This document shows, piece after piece, positions 37,702-46,227 of a DNA stretch of 64,000 bases. Made by a program: the position numbers and the translations under genes. Every line of letters starts with the position of its first letter. The stretch's first letter is position 1. The DNA is taken from NCBI RefSeq assembly GCF_030908545.1, contig NZ_CP133083.1:2613691-2677690 (forward strand), in the 5' to 3' direction. The notes below the pieces were generated by a model. The model ran no database searches and was not told the origin of the DNA. It was given only the letters and a program-made list of their open reading frames with translations. Source of the stretch: Nitrosomonas sp. sh817. Lineage in GTDB: Bacteria; Pseudomonadota; Gammaproteobacteria; Burkholderiales; Nitrosomonadaceae.

Positions 37702-38146
37702 TGCTCCAAGTATTGTTTGATCATCTCTTCTGTCATCTGACCTACTGTCACGCAGAAATACCCTCGCGCCCAAAAATGCCTTCCCCAGTACCGCTTCTTC
37801 AAGTGAGGAAATTCTTCAAACAGATAGCTCGATGTTCGTCCTTTTAGTCGCCTCATGATCTCACTCGGAGCCATCTCCGGCGGACAACTCACCAGAATAC
37901 GCACATGATCCTTACTTACTACACCCTGTACAATTCTCATTTCAAATGCTTCACACGTCTGACGAACCAACTCTCGTACTCGTTCTGCTACTTCTCCCTT
38001 CAGAATCTTATATCTATACTTCGTTACCCATACAAAATGATATTCAATCTGATAAACCGTATGACTTCCATATCTATAATCCATGCCACACCTCCTGTGT
38101 GGCATATTCTCGCAGCTAAAGCTGACCGGCTGAAGCCGGTGGTTTT
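37579..38146 (-). mobile_element. IS200/IS605-family insertion element
   Basis: A ~570-bp element carrying only tnpA on the minus strand. The ends have the subterminal hairpins of the family: CCACCGGCTAAAGCCGGTGG at 37582-37601 and a second stem ACCGGCTGAAGCCGGT near 38124-38140, plus smaller stems (ACGCGTCGACTAAACGACGCGT region near 37630). No target duplication is expected for this family. Boundaries are estimates; an element of 568 bp (37579-38146) would leave the flanking cas1' frame intact after removal. Confidence 0.75.
37653..38084 (-). CDS. tnpA: IS200-type transposase TnpA with altered HUH motif
   Basis: A 143-residue Y1 HUH transposase starting at ATG 38082-38084 (MDYRYGSHTVYQIEYHF). 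The family features VWVTKYRYKILKGEVAERV, LKKRYWGRHFWARGYF and the tyrosine nucleophile helix EEMIKQYLEHHF are intact. The metal-binding HUH motif, however, reads His60-Val-Arg62 (SKDHVRILV) instead of His-Val-His; the Arg codon is at 37899-37901. Loss of a metal ligand should abolish strand cleavage, so this copy is probably immobile. Confidence 0.88.
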   Translation of the reverse strand: MDYRYGSHTVYQIEYHFVWVTKYRYKILKGEVAERVRELVRQTCEAFEMRIVQGVVSKDHVRILVSCPPEMAPSEIMRRLKGRTSSYLFEEFPHLKKRYWGRHFWARGYFCVTVGQMTEEMIKQYLEHHFEPNPNDNFKMEPE

Positions 38147-38196
38147 AACCTTATGATGGACAATAAATTGCATCAATTCTTAATGGAGGTGAGCTG

Positions 38197-38511
38197 ATGG
38201 CTGACAGTCAGAGTAATTTATATCTGGTGGCATACGATATTGCGGATCCCAAACGCCTTGCGCGGATTCATCGCGTATTGAAGCAGCAAGGATTGCCCGT
38301 GCAATATTCGGTATTCACGGTGGTTCTCAAACGCAAGGCTTTGCTGCGCCTTCTGGAACGGATCAATACACTGATTAATCAGCGCGAGGATGATGTGCGT
38401 TGTTACCGTCTGCCGGAAAATAACCCAGCTGAAATACTCGGTCAGCAGTATTTTCCCGATGATGTCATGCTGTTTACCGGTGGCGTCAATCGCATGTTGA
38501 CGCGGCATTGA
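38197..38511 (+). CDS. cas2: CRISPR-associated protein Cas2 (second, divergent copy)
   Basis: A 104-residue Cas2 with NLYLVAYDIADPKRLARIH (conserved Asp) and the strand PVQYSVFTVVLKRKALLRLL. It differs clearly from the first Cas2, so this is not a recent duplication. The ATG overlaps the reconstructed stop of cas1' (TGATG), and a ribosome site GGAGGTGAG sits in front of it, just outside the insertion element. A 112-base gap separates it from cas6. Confidence 0.92.
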   Translation: MADSQSNLYLVAYDIADPKRLARIHRVLKQQGLPVQYSVFTVVLKRKALLRLLERINTLINQREDDVRCYRLPENNPAEILGQQYFPDDVMLFTGGVNRMLTRH

Positions 38512-38623
38512 TATTCGCAGTGGCGGTTACTGTTTTGACAAACCCAGCGGTATTGAATAAAAACAATCAAAGGTAGCGGCGCGCGATATCTACCGGCTTT
38601 GATTGATACATGAAAAAAAGAAA

Positions 38624-39610
38624 ATGACAACAATCAATAATCCTTCCATTCCTCTCAGCAGCTATCGTTTTTACTTTGATACGGATAATCCGGTACGCTT
38701 ACCGGATTATCCCGGTTCTGCCTGGCGCGGTGCATTTGGCCATGCTTTGAAAAGAACAGTCTGCGTCGTTCGCAATACGCCTTGTCAGCAGTGTTTGTTG
38801 AAACAGGCCTGCGCTTACAGTTATATTTTCGAGACGCCACCGCCAGCCGATGCTGAAAAAATGCGCAAATATACCGCCACACCGCATCCGTTTGTTTTCC
38901 GCTTTACCGCAGCAAAATCCTCAACGCAGGAATTCAGTATTGACATGAACCTGTTCGGTCATGGTCAGCGCTTTTTTCCTTATATTATTCACGCCATGCA
39001 CATGGCGGGGCAGGATGGTATCGGCGGAAACCGGCAGCCGTTCCGTTTGAACAAAGTCGACGCGATTGATTTTCAGGGCCAGCCTATCACGGTTTATCAG
39101 GAAGCGGAATTACGCAACCAGCAGCCGCTGCAAAGCCCGCCGTTGCCTGAAATGCCGGAAAAAATCACTATCATTTTTCATTCTCCGGTGCGTATCAAAC
39201 AGGACAATAAAAATCTTGCCGCCGGTCATTTCAGCTTTGGCGCATTGTTTAGTTCCTTACTGCGGCGTATTTCAATGATCTGCTACTTTCATACCGACAC
39301 GCCATTGGAAACGGATTTTGCCGGACTTGCAGCTGCTGCCCGGAACGTCCAATTCAGCGCCCAGAATCTCCATTGGTACGATTGGACCCGCTATTCCTCC
39401 CGCCAGAAAACCGAAATGCAAATGGGCGGATTGCTGGGCAGTATCAGCCTGAACATGCAAGGTCTGGAAGATTTCTGGCCCTACCTTTGGCTCGGGCAAT
39501 GGACGCATGTCGGCAAGGGCACCAGCATGGGCATGGGTGCATACACGATCGAACCGACAAGCTTGCCGGATATTCAATCCGCCAACCAAGCGACTATACT
39601 GACGCAATGA
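38624..39610 (+). CDS. cas6: CRISPR pre-crRNA processing endoribonuclease Cas6
   Basis: A 328-residue RAMP protein that cuts the long CRISPR transcript in the repeats. ATG 38624 (MTTINNPSIPLSS) is preferred to an in-frame TTG at 38603. The N-terminal half has GSAWRGAFGHALKR and a cysteine cluster NTPCQQCLLKQAC, both typical of type III-associated Cas6 proteins of this group; the C-terminal half ends with the glycine-rich RAMP loop (HVGKGTSMGMGAYTIE). Overlaps the next gene as ATGA. Confidence 0.9.
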   Translation: MTTINNPSIPLSSYRFYFDTDNPVRLPDYPGSAWRGAFGHALKRTVCVVRNTPCQQCLLKQACAYSYIFETPPPADAEKMRKYTATPHPFVFRFTAAKSSTQEFSIDMNLFGHGQRFFPYIIHAMHMAGQDGIGGNRQPFRLNKVDAIDFQGQPITVYQEAELRNQQPLQSPPLPEMPEKITIIFHSPVRIKQDNKNLAAGHFSFGALFSSLLRRISMICYFHTDTPLETDFAGLAAAARNVQFSAQNLHWYDWTRYSSRQKTEMQMGGLLGSISLNMQGLEDFWPYLWLGQWTHVGKGTSMGMGAYTIEPTSLPDIQSANQATILTQ

Positions 39611-40716
39611 GCATACAAACCATTTTATTGGCCGTTACCGGACTGACGCCGCAGGTCGTCACCGAAACCCTGTATGCCCTGCATGATCAGGGCGAACAAC
39701 TGCCTTCAGCCGTTCATATACTGACCACAGCGGAAGGCAGTCAGCGCGCCAGACTGACGCTGATCAACGATGGCTGGCTGGCGCGTTTCTGCCGAGACTA
39801 TCACCTTAAGCAACCGGAATTTTCAGTAGCCAATATCCATGTTCTGCGGCAAGTCAACGGTGAACCGCTCACCGACATCCGCACGCAAGCCGACAATCAG
39901 GCCATGGCCGATGCCATTACCGAATGGATCAGGACTTTTACCGTCGACCCGCATAGCGATTTACATGTATCGATTGCCGGTGGCCGCAAAACCATGGGCT
40001 TTTACGCGGGTTACGCCTTGTCACTGTACGGCCGCGCCAGGGACCGTCTCAGTCATGTGCTGGTGTCGTCCGATTATGAATCGCACCCGCAGTTTTATTA
40101 TCCGACGCCGTATTCGCACGTCATCTACGGCAACGACCCCAGCCGCAAGCCGCTGGATACGCAGAATGCAGAAGTCATGCTGGCCGACATCGCCTTCGTG
40201 CGCCTGCGGCATGGACTCGATCAGGCTTTGCTGGAAGGCAGAACCAGTTTCACCCAATCGGTGGCAGCCGCGCAACAGGCGCTTGGTCCGGCGCATCTGA
40301 CCATCAACTTGAAAAACCGTCAGTGCATCGCGCACGGCAAGACCATCAAGCTCAGTCCCGCCGATCTGGCGTTTTATCTCTGGTTGTTGCAGCGGCAAAC
40401 CGATGGACAACCATCGCCGCATTGCCCCTGCGACGGCGCACCGGATGACACCTACGCCAGTCAGTTTTTACAGCACTACCGCCGGATCAGCGGTGAAATG
40501 GGTGTTGCAGACCGCACTATCGATACTTTGAAGGATGGTATGAGTAAAACATTTTTCGAGCAGCGTAAATCAAGAATCAATAAAACGTTGACACAAACCC
40601 TGGCTTATGCGGCGCAACCGTATTTGATAACACCGGAAGGGAAGCGGCCAAGGACGCAGTATCGAATTACATTGGAACATAATCAAATTGAAATTCGACA
40701 GGAGACTAACGGATGA
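39607..40716 (+). CDS. NE0113-family CARF protein (putative CRISPR ring nuclease)
   Basis: A 369-residue protein of the family first defined by Nitrosomonas europaea NE0113 (TIGR02584), now commonly annotated as a Csm6-type ring nuclease. ATG 39605-39609 region: the start at 39607 (MSIQTILLAVTGLTPQVVTE) overlaps the cas6 stop and is preferred to a longer frame. The CARF fold shows TGLTPQVVTETLYAL at the N-terminus and the ligand loop SIAGGRKTMGFYAGYAL around residue 120. The C-terminal part (about 230-369) looks like a winged-helix region without an obvious nuclease motif. Ring nucleases degrade cyclic oligoadenylate and so switch off the type III response; that activity is inferred here. Overlaps cas10 by four bases. 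Confidence 0.85.
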   Translation: MSIQTILLAVTGLTPQVVTETLYALHDQGEQLPSAVHILTTAEGSQRARLTLINDGWLARFCRDYHLKQPEFSVANIHVLRQVNGEPLTDIRTQADNQAMADAITEWIRTFTVDPHSDLHVSIAGGRKTMGFYAGYALSLYGRARDRLSHVLVSSDYESHPQFYYPTPYSHVIYGNDPSRKPLDTQNAEVMLADIAFVRLRHGLDQALLEGRTSFTQSVAAAQQALGPAHLTINLKNRQCIAHGKTIKLSPADLAFYLWLLQRQTDGQPSPHCPCDGAPDDTYASQFLQHYRRISGEMGVADRTIDTLKDGMSKTFFEQRKSRINKTLTQTLAYAAQPYLITPEGKRPRTQYRITLEHNQIEIRQETNG

Positions 40717-43400
40717 GTATGAGCTCTTTGCTGGAACAATCCAGCCGCATTGCTCTGGCAGCATTTCTGCATGATCTGGGGAAATTTGCCGAGCGGGCAA
40801 GGATACCGGTAAATTCGCAGATCTTGGAAGATAACAAACAGCTCTATTGTCCGCATCCAAAGGCGTTCACCGATGCTAAGGGCTATTTCACTCATGTTCA
40901 TGCCGCCTATACCGGCTTGGCGATGGATTTGATCGAAGATTATTTACCCGATTTAACCGGCACTGATTTTGCGCCTTTCGGTTCCTGGAAAACCAAAGAT
41001 GCCGACGATTCGTTCATCAACGCTGCTGCAAAACACCATAAACCAGAGACATTTCTGCAATGGATCATCGCCACAGCAGACCGGGTTGCTTCGGGTTTTG
41101 ATCGTGAGGAATTCGAAGTTTACAACCAGGGCGAAGATATAACTCGCACCGGTAAAAACCATTACACCGCCCGCCAGATGACATTGTTTGAGCAAATAAA
41201 CAAAGAAAATTTGGAAAAACGTCAATTTGATTATCGCTATCCGCTCAAGCCACTCTCGCCAGACAGCATTTTTCCGGTTGAAGCCGAGGAGTACGAACAT
41301 AACGATAAAGATAAAGCGCAACAAGAATATCTTGAACTCTGGCAGGGGTTTACCCAGGCGCTAAAGAAAATACCCCAATCGCACCGTGGTAACTGGTCAT
41401 TGTGGCTAGACCATTTCGAAACGGCGTGGGGTGTTTACACCCAAGCCATCCCATCTGCTACGGCATTCAATGTGCGTCCGGACGTTTCGCTGTACGATCA
41501 TTCGCGAGTGACCGCCGCATTGGCGACTGCGCTATGGCGTTTCCACCACGAAAAAAACCAAACCGATGACAATGCCCGCAAGCAACTGAGTGACCAGACG
41601 GAAAGTTGGCGAGAGAAAAAATTCCTGCTTGTACAAGGCGATTTCTTCGGTATTCAGGATTTTATCTTCGCTAGTAGCGGAGAAACCAATAAACGTGCTG
41701 CAAAACTGCTGCGTGGCCGATCGTTTTACGTGTCGCTGCTGACTGAATGTGCTGCGCTCAAAGTATTGGATGTTCTGGATTTACCCTCCACCAGTCAGGT
41801 GATCAACGCAGCCGGTAAATTCATGATTGTCGCGCCGAATACTGACCAGACTAAAGCTAAATTACAGCAGGTGCAGAATGAACTCGATCAGTGGTTCCTG
41901 GCCCATAGCTTTGGTCAGGCCGGTGTCGGTCTGGCCTGGACGGAAGCCTGCTGCAACAATTTTCGCCGCAAAACCGGTAATCAAGCGAACGAGAAAAGTC
42001 CTTACCGTCAATTGATCGACAGGCTGTTCGCGCAAATGGAAATCAAAAAATGCCAGCGTTTCGATCTCTGTAACAACGAACGGATCGTTTTCGATGGTTT
42101 CCTCGACGAATTCGAATATGGCGAGTGCAAAATCGATGGGCGCTCACCGGCTAAAGTGCAAAAAGATGGCGAGTGGATCAGCAACTTAGCCAATGATCAA
42201 ATTGATATTGGTTCATGGCTGGTCAAATCCAACAAACAACGCATCCTGATCACCCGCAAACCACTGCGGGAAGATAAGAAACTGAGTACCCTGAGTTTGA
42301 CGATCTTTGGTTATGCACTCAGTTTCACCGACGATGAAAGCGCAAAAGGTGAATTCGGTGCTGAAGTCAGAAACGGCAATCTTTTGCGTGTTTGGGATTT
42401 TTCTTTGCCCAAATCAGCCGATAAAGCACTGTGGAATGGTTATGCCCGCCGCAATATCAACGCTTATGTGCCGATTGCATCGGCAACAGACTTGCTCGAA
42501 GAGCAATGGGACAAGTACATCGGCATCGAGGAAAAACTGGAAATAGATGCCGCCAAAACTCTGAATCATCTGGCTTGCGCCAATCGCCGTCAAGATGAAT
42601 CAGGCAAATGGATCGGCATCAGCGCACTATCTACCCTGAAAGGCGATGTCGACAATTTGGGCAGTATCTTTGAATCCGGTCTCGGTGACGATGCCAGCTT
42701 CAGCAAGACCGCCGCCTTATCGCGGCAGCTCAACAATTTCTTTACCGTTTATCTGCCCTGGCTATGCCAACACGAATTTCCCGACACTTACACCGTGTTT
42801 GCCGGTGGCGATGATTTCTTCCTGATCGGACCGTGGCTGTCGCAAATCAAACTATCCAAGCAAATGTGGCAAGCTTTTCAGAAATATGTTGCCAACAATG
42901 AGCATGTACACTTTTCCGCTGGAATCAGCACCACAAAACCGGGTTTGCCGATCAATCAAATTGGTGACTTGGCGGAACAGGCGCTGGAGCAAGCCAAGGC
43001 ACATAATCCTGAAAAAGCCGATATACCGCCGAAAAATGCCGTGACCTGTTTCGGACAAACCATGTCCTGGGTTGAGTTCCAGGAATTATTGACACAGCGT
43101 TTGCCGCGACTACAAAGTCTGGTTGAGGAGAATGCTTTGAGCACCGGCTACGTCTATGGCTTGCTACACTTGATCGATATGGCGGAGAGGGTTGGCGAGA
43201 AACCGGAAAATGCGCTCTGGCACAGCTATTTTGCCTACCGTACCGCGCGAATGCTGGAACGCAACAAGAAATTCGACAAAGACCAGCGCAAAATCCGGCA
43301 AGCCGAGCTGGCGCAAGAAATTGCCGTTGCCGGTATTAGAGAGTATGGCGGCAATTATCGCGTTGCGTTGTTTTGTCATTTGTACCAGCAACGTGACTGA
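40713..43400 (+). CDS. cas10: Type III-A Cas10/Csm1 (HD nuclease and cyclase)
   Basis: An 895-residue signature subunit of type III systems. The HD nuclease motif is intact at His20-Asp21 (AAFLHDLGKFAERA). The cyclase Palm domain carries the GGDD motif at residues 698-701 (FAGGDDFFLIGPW), so both target-activated ssDNA cleavage and cyclic oligoadenylate synthesis should be possible. A first Palm-like domain begins near FLLVQGDFFGIQDFIFASS (residue ~308) as in other Csm1 proteins. It overlaps the upstream CARF gene and is followed after 58 bases by csm2. Confidence 0.96.
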   Translation: MSMSSLLEQSSRIALAAFLHDLGKFAERARIPVNSQILEDNKQLYCPHPKAFTDAKGYFTHVHAAYTGLAMDLIEDYLPDLTGTDFAPFGSWKTKDADDSFINAAAKHHKPETFLQWIIATADRVASGFDREEFEVYNQGEDITRTGKNHYTARQMTLFEQINKENLEKRQFDYRYPLKPLSPDSIFPVEAEEYEHNDKDKAQQEYLELWQGFTQALKKIPQSHRGNWSLWLDHFETAWGVYTQAIPSATAFNVRPDVSLYDHSRVTAALATALWRFHHEKNQTDDNARKQLSDQTESWREKKFLLVQGDFFGIQDFIFASSGETNKRAAKLLRGRSFYVSLLTECAALKVLDVLDLPSTSQVINAAGKFMIVAPNTDQTKAKLQQVQNELDQWFLAHSFGQAGVGLAWTEACCNNFRRKTGNQANEKSPYRQLIDRLFAQMEIKKCQRFDLCNNERIVFDGFLDEFEYGECKIDGRSPAKVQKDGEWISNLANDQIDIGSWLVKSNKQRILITRKPLREDKKLSTLSLTIFGYALSFTDDESAKGEFGAEVRNGNLLRVWDFSLPKSADKALWNGYARRNINAYVPIASATDLLEEQWDKYIGIEEKLEIDAAKTLNHLACANRRQDESGKWIGISALSTLKGDVDNLGSIFESGLGDDASFSKTAALSRQLNNFFTVYLPWLCQHEFPDTYTVFAGGDDFFLIGPWLSQIKLSKQMWQAFQKYVANNEHVHFSAGISTTKPGLPINQIGDLAEQALEQAKAHNPEKADIPPKNAVTCFGQTMSWVEFQELLTQRLPRLQSLVEENALSTGYVYGLLHLIDMAERVGEKPENALWHSYFAYRTARMLERNKKFDKDQRKIRQAELAQEIAVAGIREYGGNYRVALFCHLYQQRD

Positions 43401-43458
43401 TGCAGCTTGTAAGAGCGTTGTTCCTGTAGTCTGATTAAAATTATAAAGGAGAATTTCG

Positions 43459-43905
43459 ATGGCATACCAACCGCAATCAAGAACTGGCCAGAACCGTGGC
43501 GGATACGAAGATAGGCAGTCGACACCTATCGACACTTCAAGAGTAGTGTTTAAAAACATCACTTTTGATTTATTTGACGACGTTGCCAGAGAAGCAGCCG
43601 AAAAGATCGCCGAAAACAAAAACAGTAACAAACCGACTCAACTTCGTCGCTTCTACGATGAAATCGTCATGTGGGAGAATAAAGCCAGTCTAAATCCCAA
43701 CAAATTCCCAGAATATCTGCCGTTCGTCCGCATGATCAATGCTAAAGCAGCTTATGCGCTGGGTAGAAAACTGGTTGATCACAACTATGTCAAGTTGATA
43801 TCTGACTGTCTGAAACAAGTGGAAACGGTCAATGAATTACGCCACTTCAAGCTGTTCATGGAAGCCTTTATGGGCTTTTACAAAGAAAAAAGACCCAAAG
43901 ATTAA
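43459..43905 (+). CDS. csm2: Type III-A small subunit Csm2
   Basis: A 148-residue helical small subunit of the Csm effector, which lines the crRNA-target duplex. Family features are TQLRRFYDEIVMWENKA in the middle and LRHFKLFMEAFMGFYKE at the end. The first 35 residues are polar and low-complexity. Ribosome site AAAGGAG before the ATG. It lies between cas10 and csm3 as expected. Confidence 0.92.
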   Translation: MAYQPQSRTGQNRGGYEDRQSTPIDTSRVVFKNITFDLFDDVAREAAEKIAENKNSNKPTQLRRFYDEIVMWENKASLNPNKFPEYLPFVRMINAKAAYALGRKLVDHNYVKLISDCLKQVETVNELRHFKLFMEAFMGFYKEKRPKD

Positions 43906-43915
43906 GGAGCCAAAA

Positions 43916-44626
43916 ATGCAACTCACTAAAATCCAAAAACTCACCGGACAAATCGAACTTGTTAGCGGCTTGCATATTGGCAGCGGCAATACCGAAATTC
44001 ACATCGGCGGCACCGATAATCCGGTGATCAAAAACCCGATTACTCAAGAGCCTTACATTCCCGGTTCCAGTATCAAGGGCAAAATGCGTAGTTTGCTGGA
44101 GTGGCATTTGGGCGTGGTCGAGATTACCCAGGGCCAGCCGCTGAGCTTTAAACATTTGAACAATTTACCCGGTGACGTTAAAGAGAAGGCCGAAAACTTG
44201 ATTCGCTTGTTCGGTGGCGCCCCCGACAGCAATAATAACGATGATCTGGTAAAGAAAATTGGTCCCAGCCGCCTGTCGTTCTGGGATTGCTCGCTTGATC
44301 CAGCATGGGTGACGGAAATGAGGGATGTTAAAAATCTGCCTCTCACCGAGACCAAGATGGAAAACATGATTGACCGCATCCGTGGTGTAGCCGAACACCC
44401 TCGCAACACTGAACGCGTCCCGGCTACCGCGAAATTCGATTTCAATCTGACCATCCGCGTCCATGACAGCGAGGATTTATTGGATACCGTGCTGCAGGGT
44501 TTGAAACTCTTGGAATTAACCGGTTTGGGTGGTTCCGGTTCGCGCGGTTACGGCAAAATCAGATTCACTGACTTGAAACTGGACGACCAATCCGTTCAGG
44601 ACAGACTCGAAACGATTAATCCCTAG
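43916..44626 (+). CDS. csm3: Type III-A RAMP subunit Csm3 (target RNA nuclease)
   Basis: A 236-residue Cas7-type backbone protein. The start is ATG 43916 (MQLTKIQKLTGQIEL), ten bases after csm2. The target-RNA-cleaving aspartate is present as Asp34 in IGGTDNPVIKNP, followed by PYIPGSSIKGKMRSLLEW and the glycine-rich LTGLGGSGSRGYGKIRF near the end. The complex should therefore cut target RNA at 6-nt intervals. The next gene downstream is not csm4 but a toxin-antitoxin pair. Confidence 0.95.
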   Translation: MQLTKIQKLTGQIELVSGLHIGSGNTEIHIGGTDNPVIKNPITQEPYIPGSSIKGKMRSLLEWHLGVVEITQGQPLSFKHLNNLPGDVKEKAENLIRLFGGAPDSNNNDDLVKKIGPSRLSFWDCSLDPAWVTEMRDVKNLPLTETKMENMIDRIRGVAEHPRNTERVPATAKFDFNLTIRVHDSEDLLDTVLQGLKLLELTGLGGSGSRGYGKIRFTDLKLDDQSVQDRLETINP

Positions 44627-44635
44627 GGAGACAAG

Positions 44636-44878
44636 ATGAAACCGATACGTAAAATTTACCACGATGCGCCCGACAGCATTGATATACCTGAAGAATTACG
44701 TCACCAGCCTGTGGAAATCATAATCTGGCCGCTATCCGGGCAGACAGAATTAGCAGGACAAGTGGACGAAAACGGTTGGCCACAAGGTTTTTTTGAAGCT
44801 ACAGCCGGAGCATGGGCTGGCGAGCCTTTAACCAGGGAATCGCAGGGCAGCTACGAACAACGTTTGGAGCTGGAATAA
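44636..44878 (+). CDS. vapB: VapB-like antitoxin within csm operon
   Basis: An 80-residue protein beginning MKPIRKIYHDAPDSIDIPEE, the pattern of small antitoxins paired with PIN toxins (an N-terminal strand region followed by an acidic toxin-binding tail, GEPLTRESQGSYEQRLELE). It starts nine bases after csm3 with a good ribosome site (GGGAGAC) and overlaps the PIN gene by one base (TAATG). The family name is by analogy; I do not recognise a specific antitoxin family. Confidence 0.7.
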   Translation: MKPIRKIYHDAPDSIDIPEELRHQPVEIIIWPLSGQTELAGQVDENGWPQGFFEATAGAWAGEPLTRESQGSYEQRLELE

Positions 44879-45276
44879 TGTGGTTGCTAGATACCAACGT
44901 TTGGGTGCGTTATTTGAATCCAGGGGATACACCGGTTAAATCCCGTATTCACCAGCATGCACCGGGCAGACTTATACTATGTGATGTGGTCAAAGCGGAA
45001 TTGTATTTTGGTGCTTATAAAAGTAGCCGCCAGCGAGAAAACCTGCAGTTGCTGAAAAATCTTTTCGATCACTTTCCATCGCTGGCTTTTGACGGTAGAG
45101 CAGCCCTGGTTTTCGGTAAAATCCGCGCCGATTTGCACCGCCAAGGCAATCCAATTGGTCCTTATGATTTGCAAATCGCTTCGATTGCTCTCGCCAACAG
45201 TCTGACATTGGTTACGCACAACACTCGCGAATTCAGCCGTATCGAAGGATTGCAACTGGTCGACTGGGAGGTTTGA
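44878..45276 (+). CDS. vapC: VapC-family PIN-domain ribonuclease toxin
   Basis: A 132-residue PIN domain starting at ATG 44878-44880 (MWLLDTNVWVRYLNPG). The acidic active-site residues are present: Asp5 in LLDTN, the Glu in VVKAELYFGA, the Asp in GPYDLQIASIAL and the final VTHNTREFSRI. VapC toxins cleave specific RNAs such as initiator tRNA. It is an intact gene. Its stop is immediately followed by the csm4 ATG, and the csm4 ribosome site (GGGAGG) lies within its last codons, so the pair is built into the Csm operon. Confidence 0.9.
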   Translation: MWLLDTNVWVRYLNPGDTPVKSRIHQHAPGRLILCDVVKAELYFGAYKSSRQRENLQLLKNLFDHFPSLAFDGRAALVFGKIRADLHRQGNPIGPYDLQIASIALANSLTLVTHNTREFSRIEGLQLVDWEV

Positions 45277-46227
45277 ATGCAAGCATTTCACATTACCATC
45301 AAATTACAGTCGGCTTTCGCTACGCCATTGAAAGGCGACACCCTATTTGGCCAACTGTGCTGGGCGATCAGAAACCGGTTGGGTGAAAACCGTTTGACTG
45401 GACTGTTGGACGGCTATACGAGCGGTCAGCCTTTTGCCGTGGTATCGGATGCCTTTCCACAGGGCTATTTGCCGCTGCCGAAACTGCCCGGTCGTTTTTA
45501 CGATAAGATTGATGGCGCAGACAGGAAAGCCGTCAAAAAACGCTGCTGGTTGCCGGAGGAAGCTTCGAACGTGCCGGTAACACAATGGCTGGCACAGGCA
45601 AAAACGGCGTCCGATGTTATCGGCCAGGCTAAAAACCTCAGTGAAAAACACCCGCAACCGCACAACACCATCAACCGCCAGACCCATACTACCGGTGAAG
45701 GCGGTTTTGCGCCCTACAGTATCGAGCAGGAATGGTTCTTAACCTCCGCTGCATGGACAATTTACCTGTTGCTGAACACTGAACGCTTGAGCCAGGACGA
45801 CTGCCGGCAATGCCTGGAAGACATCGGCAACATTGGCTTTGGCCGCGACGCCAGTATCGGTCAGGGCAAATTTTCGGTATCCGGGTTTGCGGAAACTACG
45901 CTACCCGGTCAAGCCGGAGCCAATGCCTGTCTGACGCTGGCCCCGTGCGCACCGCAAGGACTGGGGTTTGACGGTAAAAACAGCTTCTATCAATTGTTCA
46001 CCCGCTTCGGCCGTCATGGCGATATTGCGGTGCATCAGGAAAGTAAACCCTTCAAAAATCCAGTGCTGCTGGCGCAGACTGCCGCCGTGTTTGCTGCCCA
46101 GCCACCTGCATCCGGCTTTATCGGTCAGGGCATCGGCGGTAACGGTAAGCTGTCAAAAACGCTGTCCGCCACTGTGCATCAGGGCTATGCCCCCAGTATC
46201 GCCATTCATCTCCAGGAGCGAACATGA
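45277..46227 (+). CDS. csm4: Type III-A RAMP subunit Csm4
   Basis: A 316-residue Cas5-type RAMP that holds the 5' handle of the crRNA and contacts Cas10. The start HITIKLQSAFATPLKGDTLFG is the Csm4 signature, and the glycine-rich loop IGNIGFGRDASIGQGKF near residue 190 is typical. It directly follows the vapC stop and overlaps csm5 by four bases (ATGA). Confidence 0.93.
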   Translation: MQAFHITIKLQSAFATPLKGDTLFGQLCWAIRNRLGENRLTGLLDGYTSGQPFAVVSDAFPQGYLPLPKLPGRFYDKIDGADRKAVKKRCWLPEEASNVPVTQWLAQAKTASDVIGQAKNLSEKHPQPHNTINRQTHTTGEGGFAPYSIEQEWFLTSAAWTIYLLLNTERLSQDDCRQCLEDIGNIGFGRDASIGQGKFSVSGFAETTLPGQAGANACLTLAPCAPQGLGFDGKNSFYQLFTRFGRHGDIAVHQESKPFKNPVLLAQTAAVFAAQPPASGFIGQGIGGNGKLSKTLSATVHQGYAPSIAIHLQERT

